64,000 nt of DNA from Struthio camelus. Its lineage: Eukaryota > Chordata > Aves > Struthioniformes > Struthionidae. Positions 1 to 15,100 of the stretch are shown in pieces. The position numbers and the translations under genes are program-made. Position 1 is the stretch's first letter. Each line of letters begins with the position of its first letter. The DNA lies in contig NC_090942.1 of assembly GCF_040807025.1 (NCBI RefSeq), forward strand, positions 43,416,911 through 43,480,910, written 5' to 3'. Under the pieces are notes generated by a model. That model saw only the letters and a list, made by a program, of their open reading frames with translations. It searched no databases and was not told the origin of the DNA.

Positions 1-132
1 TTGTTTGATTTCATTTTTAACAAATTGGTTACTTAATTCTACCAAGATACAAAACATAAGGCTGTAAGTAACTAATAGTTGTGTTTAGGCTATTACAGTG
101 CAGGTAATCCTCAAGGCCACATACACACTGCT
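1..132 (-). other. NAP1L1: NAP1L1 3' UTR, partial (runs off the left edge)
   Basis: This sequence follows the TGA stop at 133-135 on the minus strand. No polyadenylation signal is clear before the window edge, so the 3' end of the mRNA lies outside. Confidence 0.85.
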
Positions 133-168
133 TCACTGCTGCTTGCATTCTGCTGGGTTTTGATCCTT
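133..168 (-). CDS. NAP1L1: NAP1L1 exon 15, coding part (C-terminal KDQNPAECKQQ and stop)
   Basis: A pyrimidine-rich acceptor ending in AG (169-170) precedes AAG GAT CAA. The frame ends in AAG CAG CAG TGA. The CKQQ end is a CaaX-type motif, reported as farnesylated in mammalian NAP1L1. The exon starts in phase 0. Confidence 0.95.
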   Translation of the reverse strand, partial: KDQNPAECKQQ

Positions 169-3100
169 CTGTTAAGGAAAAAGAAAAATCAGTGTACAGA
201 TACTAGTTTTTAAAACAGCTATTAAAATTGTTAAACATACTTTCTCAGCTTCCAGTATTCAAGTTCTTCTTGCATCTCCTCTCTTAAATCAATCACCCTG
301 TTTTAGTAATACAGCTGTCTCTGGATGTGGTAGCATCCACACTGCATTTATTTCACTTTTGTTAATGCATGGGTGTATATGACCCAGAACAAAACTGATC
401 CAGAAGGAAGTGTGGTGGCATGCTTTCAAAGTCACCAAAACTAGAAGGAGAGTTACGTAAAACAACAAGAATAGCTTGGCTCTGAAGAAGCATCCAGGTC
501 TTCTGCACAATTTGAACCAAAAGAAACTTCCCTGGGTTGGTAACAAGGGCATGGCCTTACTCTAGAACCCACTGTATAGCTGTACAATGAAACATCAAAT
601 CCTGGTACTTTGTTATCACTCTGGACACATCCTGGGAATTTTCTAGTAGCTGGAATTTCTCAAAGTGGAAGATTTCTTCTCTGCTATATTGAGACAGACA
701 GCATCTTACAGTAAGCAGGAAATCTAAGGAAAAGGCTTTCCAGGGTTATAGTTCAGTTGCAAGTTTTCATTCCTAAACTTGATCTTCATCTAGTTTTACT
801 CCACTACCTTGTCTGGAAAGCTATTCTAGGACCTCAGTGCTTTAATAAACTTGCACCTAGCTTTCAGCCTGTGACCAGCTTACAACCTTTTATTCTATGT
901 CAACACACTATGGTACCATTCATGTCTCTCTCTAGTCCTTCGGCAGTTCTCCGATACTGAGAGCACTATATCTTGCCCTTTTACGGTTCTGTTAAGCCTA
1001 GAAAAAAAAACTAACCTTGACTCCTTTTTTTAAGGTGAATTGCTGAAATGCCAGAAATAAGAAGCCCACCTAGCAGCTGTTTCATTTTGATTCTAAAAGA
1101 CTTTCTTGAACAATAGGAACCAATTTGGACACACTATACCAGATGAAGTGTCACCAATAGGTTGTACGTTTCAATTAATACTTTCGCATCCTACATCTTT
1201 CCAGATACAATCCTAGGATTGTGTAACTCTTTCAATAGTACTTTGATTGTAGCTCATACCATTCCTCCTGACAAATATACTGTCTCCTCATTTGAGCTAA
1301 CAAGCACGTTTGCCAGGAGACATTTTCAGTTCACACTTGGTCTAAGACCTCCCATCTTCATTGTCATGGCTACAGCTTTCACTCCACAGCATTAAGTGGT
1401 CAGACATACCTTTCCCTAGTGAAAAAGCTATAAATTCAGTGGCTCAATCACTTTTCCAACAAACTAAAGCCGATTAGCCAATTTGCCCAGCCCATGAAAT
1501 ACAAAGCTAGGTGGCCAGTTGCTCTTGGCTGCAGCTACATTCCTGAACCTTGACTTCTGCTACCTCAAGAAGTACCAGGCTTGCCATTATCTCCTCTGAA
1601 AAAGGCATCAGTTCAGCACAGACTTCCTCAGTGTAGTAGAAGAGTCAGTATTTAGCTTGGGACAAGTTCCCAAACCGAACATGGATTACTGGAACAGTTC
1701 TCTATGTCCTTCAAGCACTACAGAACACTCCTACCATCAAATTAAAAGCAGCAGCTTGTTGCAAGACAAATTTATAGAAAAACAAGGTTGGCTAATTCCA
1801 CTGCTTAAAGCCAAAAATTACTGCAATAAAATGTTTCTTACTAGAAGAGCTTCAACAAAGTTGCCTTGCTAGTCTTAGACAGTCAGAAGCAGGACTGAAA
1901 CAGCCTTAGCCAAAGCACACTCACCCTGTAGACACTACGTTTTAAATATTTAAATGACAAAAAAAATCAAGATTTAGCCCACATGAATATTTAAGAGTGT
2001 ATACACTACTTAAATCCTTCATAACTGCTTACTTTTGGGTCATAATCCGGATCATTTTCTTCATCTGCTTCTTCTTCCCCCTCCTAAGAGAAAGCACTTA
2101 TTTACATTTTAGTTTATCCACATCTGCTTCCAGAGCCATTTTCAAGAACACTTTCAATATTAAAATTCTACTCTTAAATACATTAATTACCACTTCAAGT
2201 TATGCATATTGTATTAGTTTGTCCCCCGACAAAATACATCTTCTGCCATCAGCTGCACCTTAATTTATAAGATACCTTGGGGTTTTTTATTTTGTTTTTG
2301 AGATATTCACTGGTCTTACAGTCAAGAAGTAAAGCTTAACCCAAGTGTCCAGAGGATTCAAAAATTGAAGGAATTCTTGGTCTGGACAACATACTACAGA
2401 AGGGAAGCTACGTAATCAAGCCCATTTTTCAGCTCACCTCATCATCTGCCTCCTCTCCTTCTTCATCATACTAGGAAAGAAAAAAATGATTTTGATAGTG
2501 TTATAAATGCACTCATTTTTGACATCAATTTATTTTGGATGACTGAAGTTGACAGTAGGGACCATCCATATTTTACTGTACTTTCAAAGTATATAGATCT
2601 GACAGATTTAAACACGCTCTGTGCATTAGCATGAAAAACGTTCAATCCCTTAAGTGTAACACTTTGGCAGAGAAAGCTTCATACCTTAAAAGTTCCTTAT
2701 GTACAACGCTGAAAGAGCTTATTAGGTGGTGACAACACTTTTGTCCAGTAGGGTGTCTCAAAGCATAACGTAGTCTTTCAATCACTTGCTGTCCTTCCCC
2801 CTGTCTCAAAGCTGGGGACTAAACTTCACCATTCTACATCCTAAAAATTCAGCTCAAGGCTGGACTTATCTTAGGCAAATCAGCTCAACTGTTACCTGTC
2901 CTCATTCATGTCTTATGCACAAACTCCTACTCAGACATATTCTAAAAATATTTAGCTGAGTGTTCATCTTGTGTAACACCTTTGGCTCAAAGTCGCTACT
3001 TCAAACAGCTATTAACTGTGTGCTGCTTCCTATTTAATCCTCTAGGAAGCTCAGTTGAGATTACTAATGTTCGTATGTTCCATTCTAAGGATACTAACAT

Positions 3101-6100
3101 TATAAAAATCAGAAGTTACACAAAATTCTTCAAACACCAATATTCAAAAGTTTTTTGCACTTTGAAAGAACGTTACTTACATCATCATCATCATCTTCAA
3201 TAGCTTCTCCTGTGAAGTACAACACTGATCGGGGGACTATACGTTCGCGTAAGAAGTGACCTATTTCAAAGTCTGCAGCAAGGATGGCCTCAGAATCATC
3301 ATCCTGCATAAAACAACATTACTTCCTAAACTACAAGCGGATAACTATTTTGGACATAAACAAGCCGTTCAGACTTTGATATGGCCAGATATACACAAAT
3401 CCAGTGCACTGAGTTTTATTGTTTGGGGCTTGTTTTATAGAATTAAAACTGTGGGATCAAGTTTTATACTTCCAAATAGCTTACTCGTTATGCAGTGGTC
3501 AGGGTTTGTTTCTCTGGTAAGCCTAATTATACAAAGTTCTGGAGTCTAAGTTTTATTCTTCCACTGCCCCCAACTTACTTTTGTTTCAAGCAGAGAAATA
3601 GTTCCATATAAATACCTCTTCTATCTCCTGCAGATCTTCCGTTCACATATAGGGTTTATTATATTGTTAAGAAGCAAACACTTCACAAATGACCCTTTTT
3701 AAACAAACATTTTACTAACTACTTTTCACTCCTATAGTGCATCACCTCTGCGATTCCCATTAATCAATCTATTGTGAAGCACTTTCACATCATCTCTGTT
3801 CTAATCCCAGGTTTTCACTTCATTCCTTTTTTTTTTTTTAAATATAATAAGTTCTCTGCTAACTCCCACCTGAGGGGTGATCTTCAAGTCGAAAGGCTTG
3901 AATTTTTAAACATTATGAACACACAACCTTTGGTACCTTACATGAATATCAGAGGTCTAACCAATTGGGAGTTCTAACAGCATGGTTCTAGAGGCTCTAG
4001 TCAGTCTCCTCACACAAGAGGAATAACTTGTTTAAACGACACTGTTAAGTGTTTTCTGTAGTTTTTCTCCTTACCAAAAAACAAACACACACACACAGCT
4101 TATTGCCACAGAGTTTTCTACCAGCAAGACTGAGGACACTGAAGACAGGAGTGAGACTCTATGCCTATTCTACCACTTTCTCCAAGAGTTTTAATAGCTG
4201 GGAAAATATTTAACAGCATAAAACGCAGCTTACATACATGCAGCAATTAAAGACCAAAAAACACCACATATTAAAATGAAGCCTAATAACAAAGATCACT
4301 GTATTTGTTCAACAGTTAAACAATTCACATGCTAACTTCCAGGAAGGATAAGTTTACTAAACTGAACTCCACTATCCAACTCAACAAAAAAAATCCTTCT
4401 AATAAGGGGAAAAAGTCAAATATACACTATTTTCCATATAAATATTAGCAGTTAACACAGAAATAGTTAAAGCTGAAGCCGTCTAACAAATTCCTAAATA
4501 CAAATATAAACACTTTGAACAAAGGCATGCATTCTTCTACAGGTCATCTCCCCTTTACTTTTAAGTCAACTTACCAAGTCTCCACTTTCAGGAACTGTAA
4601 GAAAGAAAAAACAAGTCAGTAAAATACATATCACACTTCAAATCAATTTACATAAACTGATGTAAACTCTATTTACCCTCAGGGGGACTAAAGAAGTTGA
4701 AGAAAGAGTCATTGGAAACAGTTTTTGTCACTGTTCTAACCGTGCCACGACCCTTGTGTTTCTGCTTCTTCTTAATGGTTTTTAAAGTAACATTCTTTCC
4801 TTTTTTCCAGTCTATTTGGCAACTGGAGAAGGAGAAAAAAAGACAGACAGCTATTGGTTAATACGATTCCACCTGTTAAAACTTACTATCACAACTGTAA
4901 GGGATACATTGAATATAAAACATTAAAATATATTATCTAACCACTGCTATGTTGTCATTAGTTTATACTTTGAGAATGACAGTAGTAGGGTAATTAATGA
5001 AATTTTTTCATGCAGAAGTTTCCTTTCCCACTCTCCCTCTGAAATACTAATGTTAAGCTGCTATCATGTTCTACCTAGCTTCATATCAAAGAATGGTGTC
5101 ACACCATTTTCAGTGCTACCTACACATATTTCACTTTAAGACTGTAGTAACTTCAAAGATAACTACAGTCCCATTTTATCACAGTTTTCCTTTATAAAGT
5201 ATTGTCATATTTGGTCATGTTAGTAATACGCTACAATTGACAATACCCATCACTGTAAAGCAGTAAGCCCTTCAAATAATGTATCAAACAAGTGTAGATT
5301 TTTGTCTCTATACTGTGGAGGAAAATCATGCCCCAGACTCGTTTGATATTCAAAAAACTCTAGAGGCACGTAAACAGTATTCCAATCAGTAAGATCGCTT
5401 GTATTTGCAGAAGTCTCTCGATCACGTTCCTAAAGACTCAAACGAACTAGGTACATTGTTTTGGGTAAGAAAAGGCTGTCTTAATTAAGATACAAGTGAA
5501 AGTTAGGATCAGTAAGTGCATAGTAATACATGAGAAAGAACCACCCTGACTACACAGTGATAGGCTCTAAATTAGTTACTACCACTCAAAATAGATCTTG
5601 GCATCATTCTGGTTGGTTTCACAGAAACCATCTGCTCAAGAGCAGCCAGAAAGTTAAAAAAGACCACATTAACATGAAAGGAACAGAACAAATCATGACA
5701 TGTAAAACCCTGGTGTACCCACAGGCTGATTATGTAGAACTGTTTTCTCTCCTTTCTCTTCACAAGGAAAGGGACATGCATAGATAACAATTATATAATT
5801 TGAGGAATAACAGCTGATTCAGAATGGAAAACATCACTGAGAAGGAAATGTGACAGATGTTTAAAATCTTGAGAAACCTGGAGTAGATAGGAGACAGGTA
5901 TTCACTATTTCTCAGATTAATTGAAAGGCAATGAGCTAACATTCAACTATTTTGAAACAAACTGGACCGCTGCGATACAAAAGTAAAACAGGAATCGACT
6001 GCCCAAAGTGTTGCATGCGTCAGAAATACAGAAGGATTCAAACAGTGACCAAAAATTAGAAAAAAGCCATCAAGGCCTACAGAAAGACAGGCTATCCAAC

Positions 6101-9100
6101 TTCCAGTTTAGCTTCATAGCTATTGCAGAAGTCTTTCTTGCCCAATCTAAAAGTAATTCTGACCACAATACTACATGGAGACAAAGGGGAAGAGTCCCAA
6201 ATCTTTCAAACTAATATGAAGTTACAAGACTGAAGTTTTTTAAAAAGCTAAGTTACTGAAAATCAGTAATCAGTATCTTTTCCAGCACCCTCACAAAATG
6301 ATAGACAAGTCTGTACTCTGATGATGCTAATGTTCAGGAAGCACCGAAAGAAAACACTATGTCATTATTAAGCTTTTTTTGGTTTGGTTTGGTTTTTTAA
6401 ACTAACACTTACCCTGTACAACCCATGATTTCCGGTCCATCAAAGGAGAAGGGATCAGAATCATCTGGCTCTGACCTCATTCTATATGTCTTTGTCAACA
6501 CCTCATTTGTGAAGTAGTCATTTGGTTCAAAGTGAAATTCTAATGTGAAACTCTTAAAAACAAAGAGAATCTTTGGCAATTTAGCAATACACACTTAACA
6601 TCCACATACTTAAAAAGACCCAAATCCAAAAAACAGATGCAATAGAATATACTCATCTCTATCAGTAATGAAAAGGTGTACACACATGATTCATTCTATA
6701 ATTTGCTGCCCAATTTGTACAATAAATCTTAAAATGTTTTTTATTATGTTGACCTTAAGCTTATTACTTCAATACACTGCTTGCAATAATGACATAAGAT
6801 CTCCTGATGAACGGCTTTCCTGCTGCTGCAGTACAGAAATAATTTATAAATCTAAAATACTAAAACTTTGCAAGCTATTTTCTTTCTGGCAATGAATGTA
6901 CCCCAATTATAATAACCATACCAAAATGCCCGGAAGTGTCCAAATTTAAAGGTGAAACTTAGTCAGCAGACATTAAGGCCAAATTCTTCACTCATTGGAA
7001 TTTGAAGGTTAAATTAAACATAAACCCATTCGTAGAGGACTCTAAGACAAGTACTAGTCCTGCACTATTTGTCAGGAGACAAGAAGCTGCATATTTCTCA
7101 AGACTGCCAAAAGACACCTGCTTATCACAGACTCCAGTACAGATACCCAAATAAAAGTCTCAGGATCATGCAGTGCCAAGCTTGTTTAATAGGTTAAAAC
7201 TAACCATTGGCTGTCCAACTTCTGAAAACTTCACCTTTATATCTTTTAAGTGTTTCAGGATAGGTTCATCATGTTCCTGTAAATAAAAGATTTTATTCAA
7301 TTTCCACTGTACACAGATTTAAGTTCTTGAAGAGATGAAAAGCTACACATAGAATAAGTTTTACATTTGACAAGGCCTTGTTACAGCACTGAAACATTTT
7401 CATGAACATGACCAGCAGATGGCAACAATAGGATCCACATAGAATTTCCACTGTAGTAAAGCCTAAATCTTACGTAAACGTGAAATAATTTTTAGCTATA
7501 TCCGACATACTTTCATATACAGATTCTTACATACACAAAAGGTATATTGTAAGGTAAAATGACAAGTTCAACAAATAACGTAGTAAGAAAGCATTCCAGG
7601 GTGCTCTCAGATGAAAACAGTCAGAGATTACATCTGAACATTCATTTCATTTTCACTCGCCAACAGACACGTCAAGTAACGTACCGTTCCTATTCTTGGA
7701 ACGGTTTTCCTTGGAAAACGTGCTTGGATTAGGTTCTAAAGCAACCTCACCCAAGCCTAGGTCACCACCTACCTGAACCATATCACTGAGCAAGTCAACG
7801 TTCTTAAATACTGTCAGCCAAAATTCAGGAATTCCTTTAGGGTCTTCTTTTTCTTCATCTTTTTTTTCCTCTTCAAGCTTGGCTTTCTCTTTCATTTCCT
7901 CCTTGATAGAATAAAAATGTTAGTTTTTCTAGATTTTAAGAGAGTGCCCCACAAGGTTTGGTTAACAGTTTTTTGTTGATACTCATATGGATTAAGTTTC
8001 ATGCACATGCTTTAAGGAAAAAATTAAAAATTATGAAGCCTCCATTTTAATATTTTAACTTTACTTACTGTATTGAATCTCGGTCTATGCTAAGGTCTGA
8101 GATATTGATGTGAACTGATTATGATACTCACTGAAATCTCTTCTTCAACATCTGCTTTCCATTCACATTCTTCCTCTGTAGGTTCATAAATTGCATTGAT
8201 GATTTCACTTCGCTGGAAGGTTAACATAAATTCTTTCACATTTCCTGGTCACTGCAATGACCAATGCCCTATCCAATAATTCCTAATCCTAAATTCACAC
8301 AATTATTGTATTAAGTACGTATTAAAACTTTTTATTCTGGCCTTGGAGACTCAGCAGTTACAATTTTTCCAACACACTCTAAAATAAGCACCAAACTTGC
8401 AGAAAGCTTACTGCATCTTCAGGCATGTTTAATTGATAGAATGAATCCCAGTATACTGAGGAACGGGCTGAACCTCTCTCCCCCTTAATCTTAGTTGATA
8501 TTTACATGGATGGTGAATTGGTGTCAATGCAGCTGAATGGGCACATATGAAACCAAAGTAATTCAGGACATGCATAAGCTTTCAATTCATATTCCCTTGT
8601 GTTTCAGAATTTCATCTAAGCTAAAGCTTTTAAGTACAAATCAGATTAGCATTAAAATACCTTGTCAAATAAGGGCTGATAGAGAGCAGCATACTTTCTT
8701 TCCAGCTCATGAACCTCCTCATAGAATTTTGCTTCTATCTGTGCACATTGAACCTGAAGATTCTTGAGAGCATTCACACGTCTTTTAACAACTTTAGGCA
8801 AGCTGAAAAATTCAGTGACAGAACCGTTACAAACACTGCACTCTAAGTACATGCTGACCCTTCCTTCCTTAACCATCACCCTCTATAATAAAGTTACATC
8901 AAAACAGATTGTACACCCTATTTTAAGCCTTAGAAAGCTGAACAATTCAGAACTATGATCCACTATACCACACTGATTCAAACTGTTAGCACAGGCTCCT
9001 AAACTGAGATTTTAACCTGAGTTAGAGCCATAGTGTTCCAAATACCTGGTTCAAGCTTCAAACTTATACAACAAGACATTCATACAGCTGAGGATAATTA

Positions 9101-12100
9101 AGAACAGACTACTCACTAATTGGCTTGGTTTTATGGAAGAAAGCTCAAGACAATTGAGTTATTACTCCATTAAGGAAGTCAATAAAAAAATTTTTTTGAA
9201 GATTAAGTCAGGAAAGAAGCTGGTACTACCATCTTTAACATATTATTTATGATTCCCAAAGTGAGCAAGAGCTGCTTTACTATATGAGCCACTTTATTAC
9301 ACATATGCACCAGGAAAGTATTAAAGCAATCTTCACTATAAATACTTGTCAGCTGTAACTTTAAGTTTCACTTGTAGAAAACTACATTAATGTAAACTTA
9401 CTGTCAGGACAGAAAGCACCTACATCAAGACTTTTAATGAGATTTATGGGGTAGATTCTGGGCAGCCTCCATTTCCCATTAGGTGAGCCAATCACCAGCA
9501 CATGGCTATAGAAGACTACTGTGCCAATGTCCCATATTTGTTTTATTTAAGCAGTTGGGCTATGTTATTAGGACACTACTAAACAATTGCTTTTTGTTGT
9601 TAGGGCCACCTTCAGGTTAGTGGAAGTAACCAACAAGAATGTGTTAACTTAAACACTGAAAGTTACTATTAATTACTAAAGCTATCATACCCCCACTAAG
9701 TATGATATGCACATGTTCCAACATATTTGTTTACTTTAAAAATGCAGAATTACTCTGCTTAGCAGGCTTATGCTTAACATTAATATCCTGTCTCCAGTTA
9801 CCAAGACAATGCACAGATTAACAATAAATCAACATCTACCTTGTACTTTTGCCCAAATCAGAAAGGCATATGCTGCATGTACTACCAAAAAAGCTTAAGT
9901 TTAGTCATGAATGCTCATAAAAGGAGGGTAACTTTCTCATTACTCTCACATTCTCCCAGCGCCTAGTCATGTTAACCCTTTTCTGCAATTCTAGCTTTGA
10001 GAACAACCCAGAACAAACAGCAACTTAAGTATCACGTTCAGTTGGCTCAGCAAAAAAGTGGTTTTTCAGGGGGAGGAATAAGACCACATAGGCAAGCAAT
10101 ATAATAATCATCCAACTGATGCCACATGCATATATTTAGACTAAGAGTACCAGTCCTAGCAACTGCATATAAAAACAATCACGAAATTTTTAAGATGGTA
10201 GTGCCATACATGCAGTGTATCCAGTTCTAGTTTGCCAGAGTAACAGAGGTTAGCCCCTTTATTGCAGAATATATGACAGGTAACAGATTCATGAAATGTA
10301 GCCGTCTCTAGAGGGTCCATACCAACTAGTTCAAATTTTATCATTTGCACATCTACCTTTATAAACTCTGTACTTTAAAAGGAAAAGTAGTTTAATGAAA
10401 GAGAGAGCTACTACTAAGTAAATCTAAAAGGGGAAAGCAGACCAAGAAGTCTAACAGGAATGCATAAGAACAAAGTGCAACTTGTTGCTCTGAACACAAG
10501 CCAATAATGACTGTTAAGATCACACAACAATACAACCTCCACCAAGCACCTGAGGGAATTTCAGTCAGGCACAGGTGAAGAGGTAAGTTATTAGATAGCT
10601 GCCAAACAACTAGCAGATTTTAAGCCCGCTCAGATGTTTTCCTAGAACCTGTTTAGTTTCTGAGCAGCTTATGGTTAGCTTAGTTCCTTAACAGCCCACA
10701 TAACAGGCTTTTAAGACTTCAGACTCCTGCCAACTTCTGTGCCATCTCAGTGTCTAGACTCTAGATAAATAAGCTTAAAATAATGCTTGGGAAGACATGG
10801 AATAAGACACCTGTAAAGCATGGTTAAACCAGCATGCACGTGTTGAGAAGGTACAGACTCAACAAGCTGCACACATTTTTCCAGCTGTTTTCCACTGCAA
10901 GTTAGGTAAGCGTTTGATACGGTGACAAAGGTGCTAATATTTTTGTAATAAAGGATGTGCTATTGTACTTGAACAGATGAAGAAATGGTATAGTATCTTA
11001 GAGGGAGCTGCTGCATAGAAGAATGCCACGTAAATCAATAATATGCTTTTTTCACTTCTTAGATCAAGGACCTGAAAGATTAATAAAGGTTAATTAATAT
11101 ATGTTGAAAAACAGAAGAAAAATGTTGGATATAAAAAACCCATAGTGTACAGGACCTTGAATAACAGAAAGAACCCTCAGATCTCAAATGCAGTAGGTGA
11201 TGCTGATTAGCATGCATTTAGAGGTTTGTTGCCAATTCCACCTTCCCTTGCCAACAGATGGACAAAATTCCACTCTGCAGCAGTTACCCATATCAGTCAC
11301 ATTTTGTCCAAGTTATTTTATACTAGACAGAGCTTGAGACATTTCCCTTTAACCTCACTCAAAGAACTTAATTATAAACGATATAGATGGTTATCCACAT
11401 CAGAGAGAAAGAGGAAACTAGGTACCCATTCGACTCCATGCCCTTTCTTGTACCAATATTTATTACAGAAGCTAAACAAGCTTTTCTTCCATGCTACTAC
11501 CTACAGTAACAGGGAAAAACTGTAGTAGTAGTAACAGCAGCAGTCGCAGCTAAGCCTATCACTCAGTCCCTGCCCCAGCTCAAGTCAATAGGGGTATAAG
11601 AGTATTACGGGAACACAGTTATATGCTCTACAACTCCTGTGGTTTTGGTGAAAAGCTTACACACAACAAATTACATAAGAGGCAAAAATTCTATTGTTAA
11701 TGCAGAGAGAGTGGAAAAAACAGCAAATTAAGACTGTTGTTTCAAGTCTTGATACAGAAGGAGTCCATGCGAAGTACCAAAAAACATGCCTAATTTTATT
11801 AACTTTTCTGGTTACACCATAACTACAAAACGATGGAACTAGAGACATTAGATCTCTAAGTATTTGCCCATACTTAAACTGATATTTTATGATTAAGGCA
11901 AAGCTTTGAAAGACATCGCAAATAGCAGGAAAACATCTTAAAGAAGGACGTCATTTTGTGATAGGAGGGAACAGCCTATTTACAAGTGTAAATACTTTAG
12001 CGCTCTTTTCTTCAAAAAACCCAAATAAAAAAGCAAAAAAATTTAAGTCTGGTCTCTTCAATTCCCAGATTCACTACAGACTGACTACATTAGTTTTTCT

Positions 12101-15100
12101 GCCATTTGGGCAGCACAGTAGTTCAGGATTATTAGTATTAGATACAATATTTTTTAGGAAAGCAAAAGCATTTATGTCACTCTATTTATGCCGCTCTGTT
12201 CATACCAATTAGAACACATTGTACCTTTCTATATATCCTGTAGATGTTCCTACCAGACCATCAAGTCTTTCCTGAAGGGCTGCAAGAATCTGAGGATTTT
12301 GCATCATCTGCACAGTCAACTGCCGGGCTAAATAAAAAAAAGATTCTGTAAATGTAAAATGCTTTGGACTAATCAAGAAAAGTGATTTTAGTACTAGGAA
12401 AAGGCCACAGGTTTGCCATACATATGTAAGGAGAAACACAGGCCAGACAGAAGTATATTAAATCCCCCTCTATTTTCTAATCATGAATCAAGTGGATCAA
12501 GTCTGCCCTATCCTGATCATTGCGGGGGCAGGGAAGGGCGGGCGGGGGGGGGGGGGGAGGGAGGGGAAAAAGCATTTGAATTAAAATAGCAAGCATTCAG
12601 AAAGTTGAGCTTTTGTTAAAAGGGTAGGCCTACTCTGATGCCCCCAAAAGCATCACTTTTGCCTTGCGTTCTTCTAATTTGAACTCATTACGGAAATCCA
12701 AAGTACCAGAATTTGTGCTCTTAACTTTAGGAGGGGAGTCCAGAATGAAGGTGGGGCTTCCCTTCCCTTTTAGACAAGCACATGGAAACAAAACTGTTTC
12801 AGACCTGGATTTAGTAACTACCTTAAATATCTGTTTACCTCATTTTTACTGGAAAAAAATTCTAGGAGAAAGGAATTTAAAAAATCTTAACAATTTATTT
12901 TTTAAAAAGGAACAGCACATTAGATCAAATCGGTCTGACACATTATTGATTAGAGTATCAGTACTATATATACACACATCTATATCTTCTTTAGAAAGCA
13001 ATTTGTGCAAAGGAGAAACCTGTTTCAAACTACAAAGGGAGGCTAGAAATTTGTATATGTTTTTAAAACATATTCCTAACTGTTCTCGTTACCCACATTA
13101 ACATTAACCCTTTTACTTATGCTCAAAGTCTGTGCCTCAATAATCTGCAGAAATGAATTTTACAAGTTCTCATTTTAGAATAAGCATTCATGATCAGTTT
13201 TTAATCAGGCTGTTTTGCCTCCTTGCCCTTGTACTCAGCTTTAACAGGTGTGCAAACAAGTACTGTGCATCCTTTGTAAAATACTATCTTTATATTGCAT
13301 TCTGACACCTTCAAATTAAATGAAACTTTTCAGTCCTTCCCAACACACACAACTTTAGATCAATAAAGTTTCTTCAAAGCATGAGTGCTTTATTTCTTCA
13401 GGGTCCACAGAAGGACCTTTGAAAATGGAATTGCCTAAATGAAAAAAGGATCAAATCAGTAGAACTTGGAGGAAGAATTCTGCATGGAAAAAATATATCA
13501 GAAAATCAGATAAGCAACAGTTACAAACTCAAAGGAACTGCTTGACAACATCCTCTCAGAAGACTCTGTCAAGTACTTTAGTACTGAAACATGCTTCTGT
13601 GAACTATAATCACCCAATTTGCCTTTAGAGATTCACACAGTATCATTTGCCCTCAAGTTCTCAGCCACAATAGCCGAGATTAATTACCAAAAAACACACA
13701 TCCACATTATCTCATTGCACATCCACATTATCTCATGGCTAGGTTTCTTTGGAACACTTGAGTACTTACCATTTAAATACTGTAAACTGTTCTTCACCTG
13801 ACCACTGCATTCCATTAAACTTTGCTATCCAGTATAAGTAACACCTCTTTCACCAACAGATAGATTGAAGCCTCTAACATCATCTTGAGCAAAGTTATTC
13901 AGCTTCTCTTCAGTGTCATTGTTCTGTTCAAGCAGTCACTTAAGGTGACACTATCAGCAATCCCAAACTCTTTCCTGTGGAGATTATTAGCTTCCACGTA
14001 AAATGATTTTCCTTTTGGCTACTTGCTCTTCAGATTCTACCTGTGCTCCCAAACTTCAACTACAACATATGAGCAGGACTTGTAAGCACACAGATATAAA
14101 ACAAGTGCTCTGATACATGTTCAGGCTTTTTGGCAAGGGAAAGGAGGAAGGATATATTGATTTCTACTAGTTGTAACACTAAGGATGATTTTTGCTTTGT
14201 TCAGGATCAGACTACTCAGCAGCAAGTTACACAGCAGCAGCGCAGCTGATCAATAACGTGATGTGTGTGTGAGTACATGTATATTTTTAATTGTGTGCGT
14301 GAATATACACACACAAAAAATATTTTCCTATCCAAGGCATCACATTTTAAAAGCTTTTGACTGCTGTTACTTTTGAAAGAACCTGTTAACACATCCACAA
14401 TAAGTCTTTCTTTTTCAATTGTACATCCTTTCAGGCAGCTAACACTGCCTGCCTGAATAGGTATTGACCTTGACTAGAATGAGTGGCTGCAAACAACTAA
14501 TAGTATTTTAAGAAGTCATCCAACTGAGAAAAAACTCTTCCTTGCTTCAGAATTTAAACATACTAGGACATCAGTAGTGCACAGTAGTGCATCAGTATTT
14601 ATGCTTTATCACTTCCAGGGAGTTTAAGCAGTAAAATTCTTTTAACGTTAATTTGAAAGCAAGTATGCAGCAGTTTAAAAAGCCTTATTTTCAAGGTTAC
14701 CTTTGCTGTTGGCATCTTCACCAGTTTCTTCCTCTTCTACTTCTTCAACATCTTCCATATCCTGTTGATCAAGTTCAGCCTGTTCCTTGCTATTAGGATT
14801 ATTCAATAACAGGATCAATAAGTTAATTTCATAAAATTAAAGAGACTTAAAATAGCTTAAGGAGCTCACATTAGAGATCAAGTTAGAGATCAGGCAAACT
14901 GATGCATCAGTTCTGATCTACAAGCTAGAAATCTTAATAGTCAAAGCAAATTTTGTCACTACAGATTGTTTCACTTTCAACAGGCTCAGAACGGTGTGAA
15001 GAGCTAATAGCTTTCTAGAATTTTGAAGATTCCTTTTTAAAAGACTTTTGCACCCTTCTGCTCTATGAATCCTCCCCGATAAAACGGGCAAGCCTACAGA

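Larger units (their letters stand above)
7277..8660 (-). other. NAP1L1 introns 7, 6 and 5 (short introns between exons 8 and 5)
   Basis: Intron 7 is 7277-7772 (496 bp), intron 6 is 7902-8131 (230 bp) and intron 5 is 8213-8660 (448 bp). Exons 7 and 6 lie between them. Intron 8 (6553-7204, 652 bp) is on the other side of exon 8. No repeats or RNA genes were seen in any of them. Confidence 0.8.

Noticed and set aside
289..552. 87-aa minus-strand frame with a hydrophobic stretch
   Set aside because: Lies inside intron 14 of NAP1L1, with no splice signals and no recognisable motif.
12664..13101. 145-aa plus-strand frame in NAP1L1 intron 3
   Set aside because: No domain, no conserved motif and antisense to an intron; the length is compatible with chance in AT-rich DNA.
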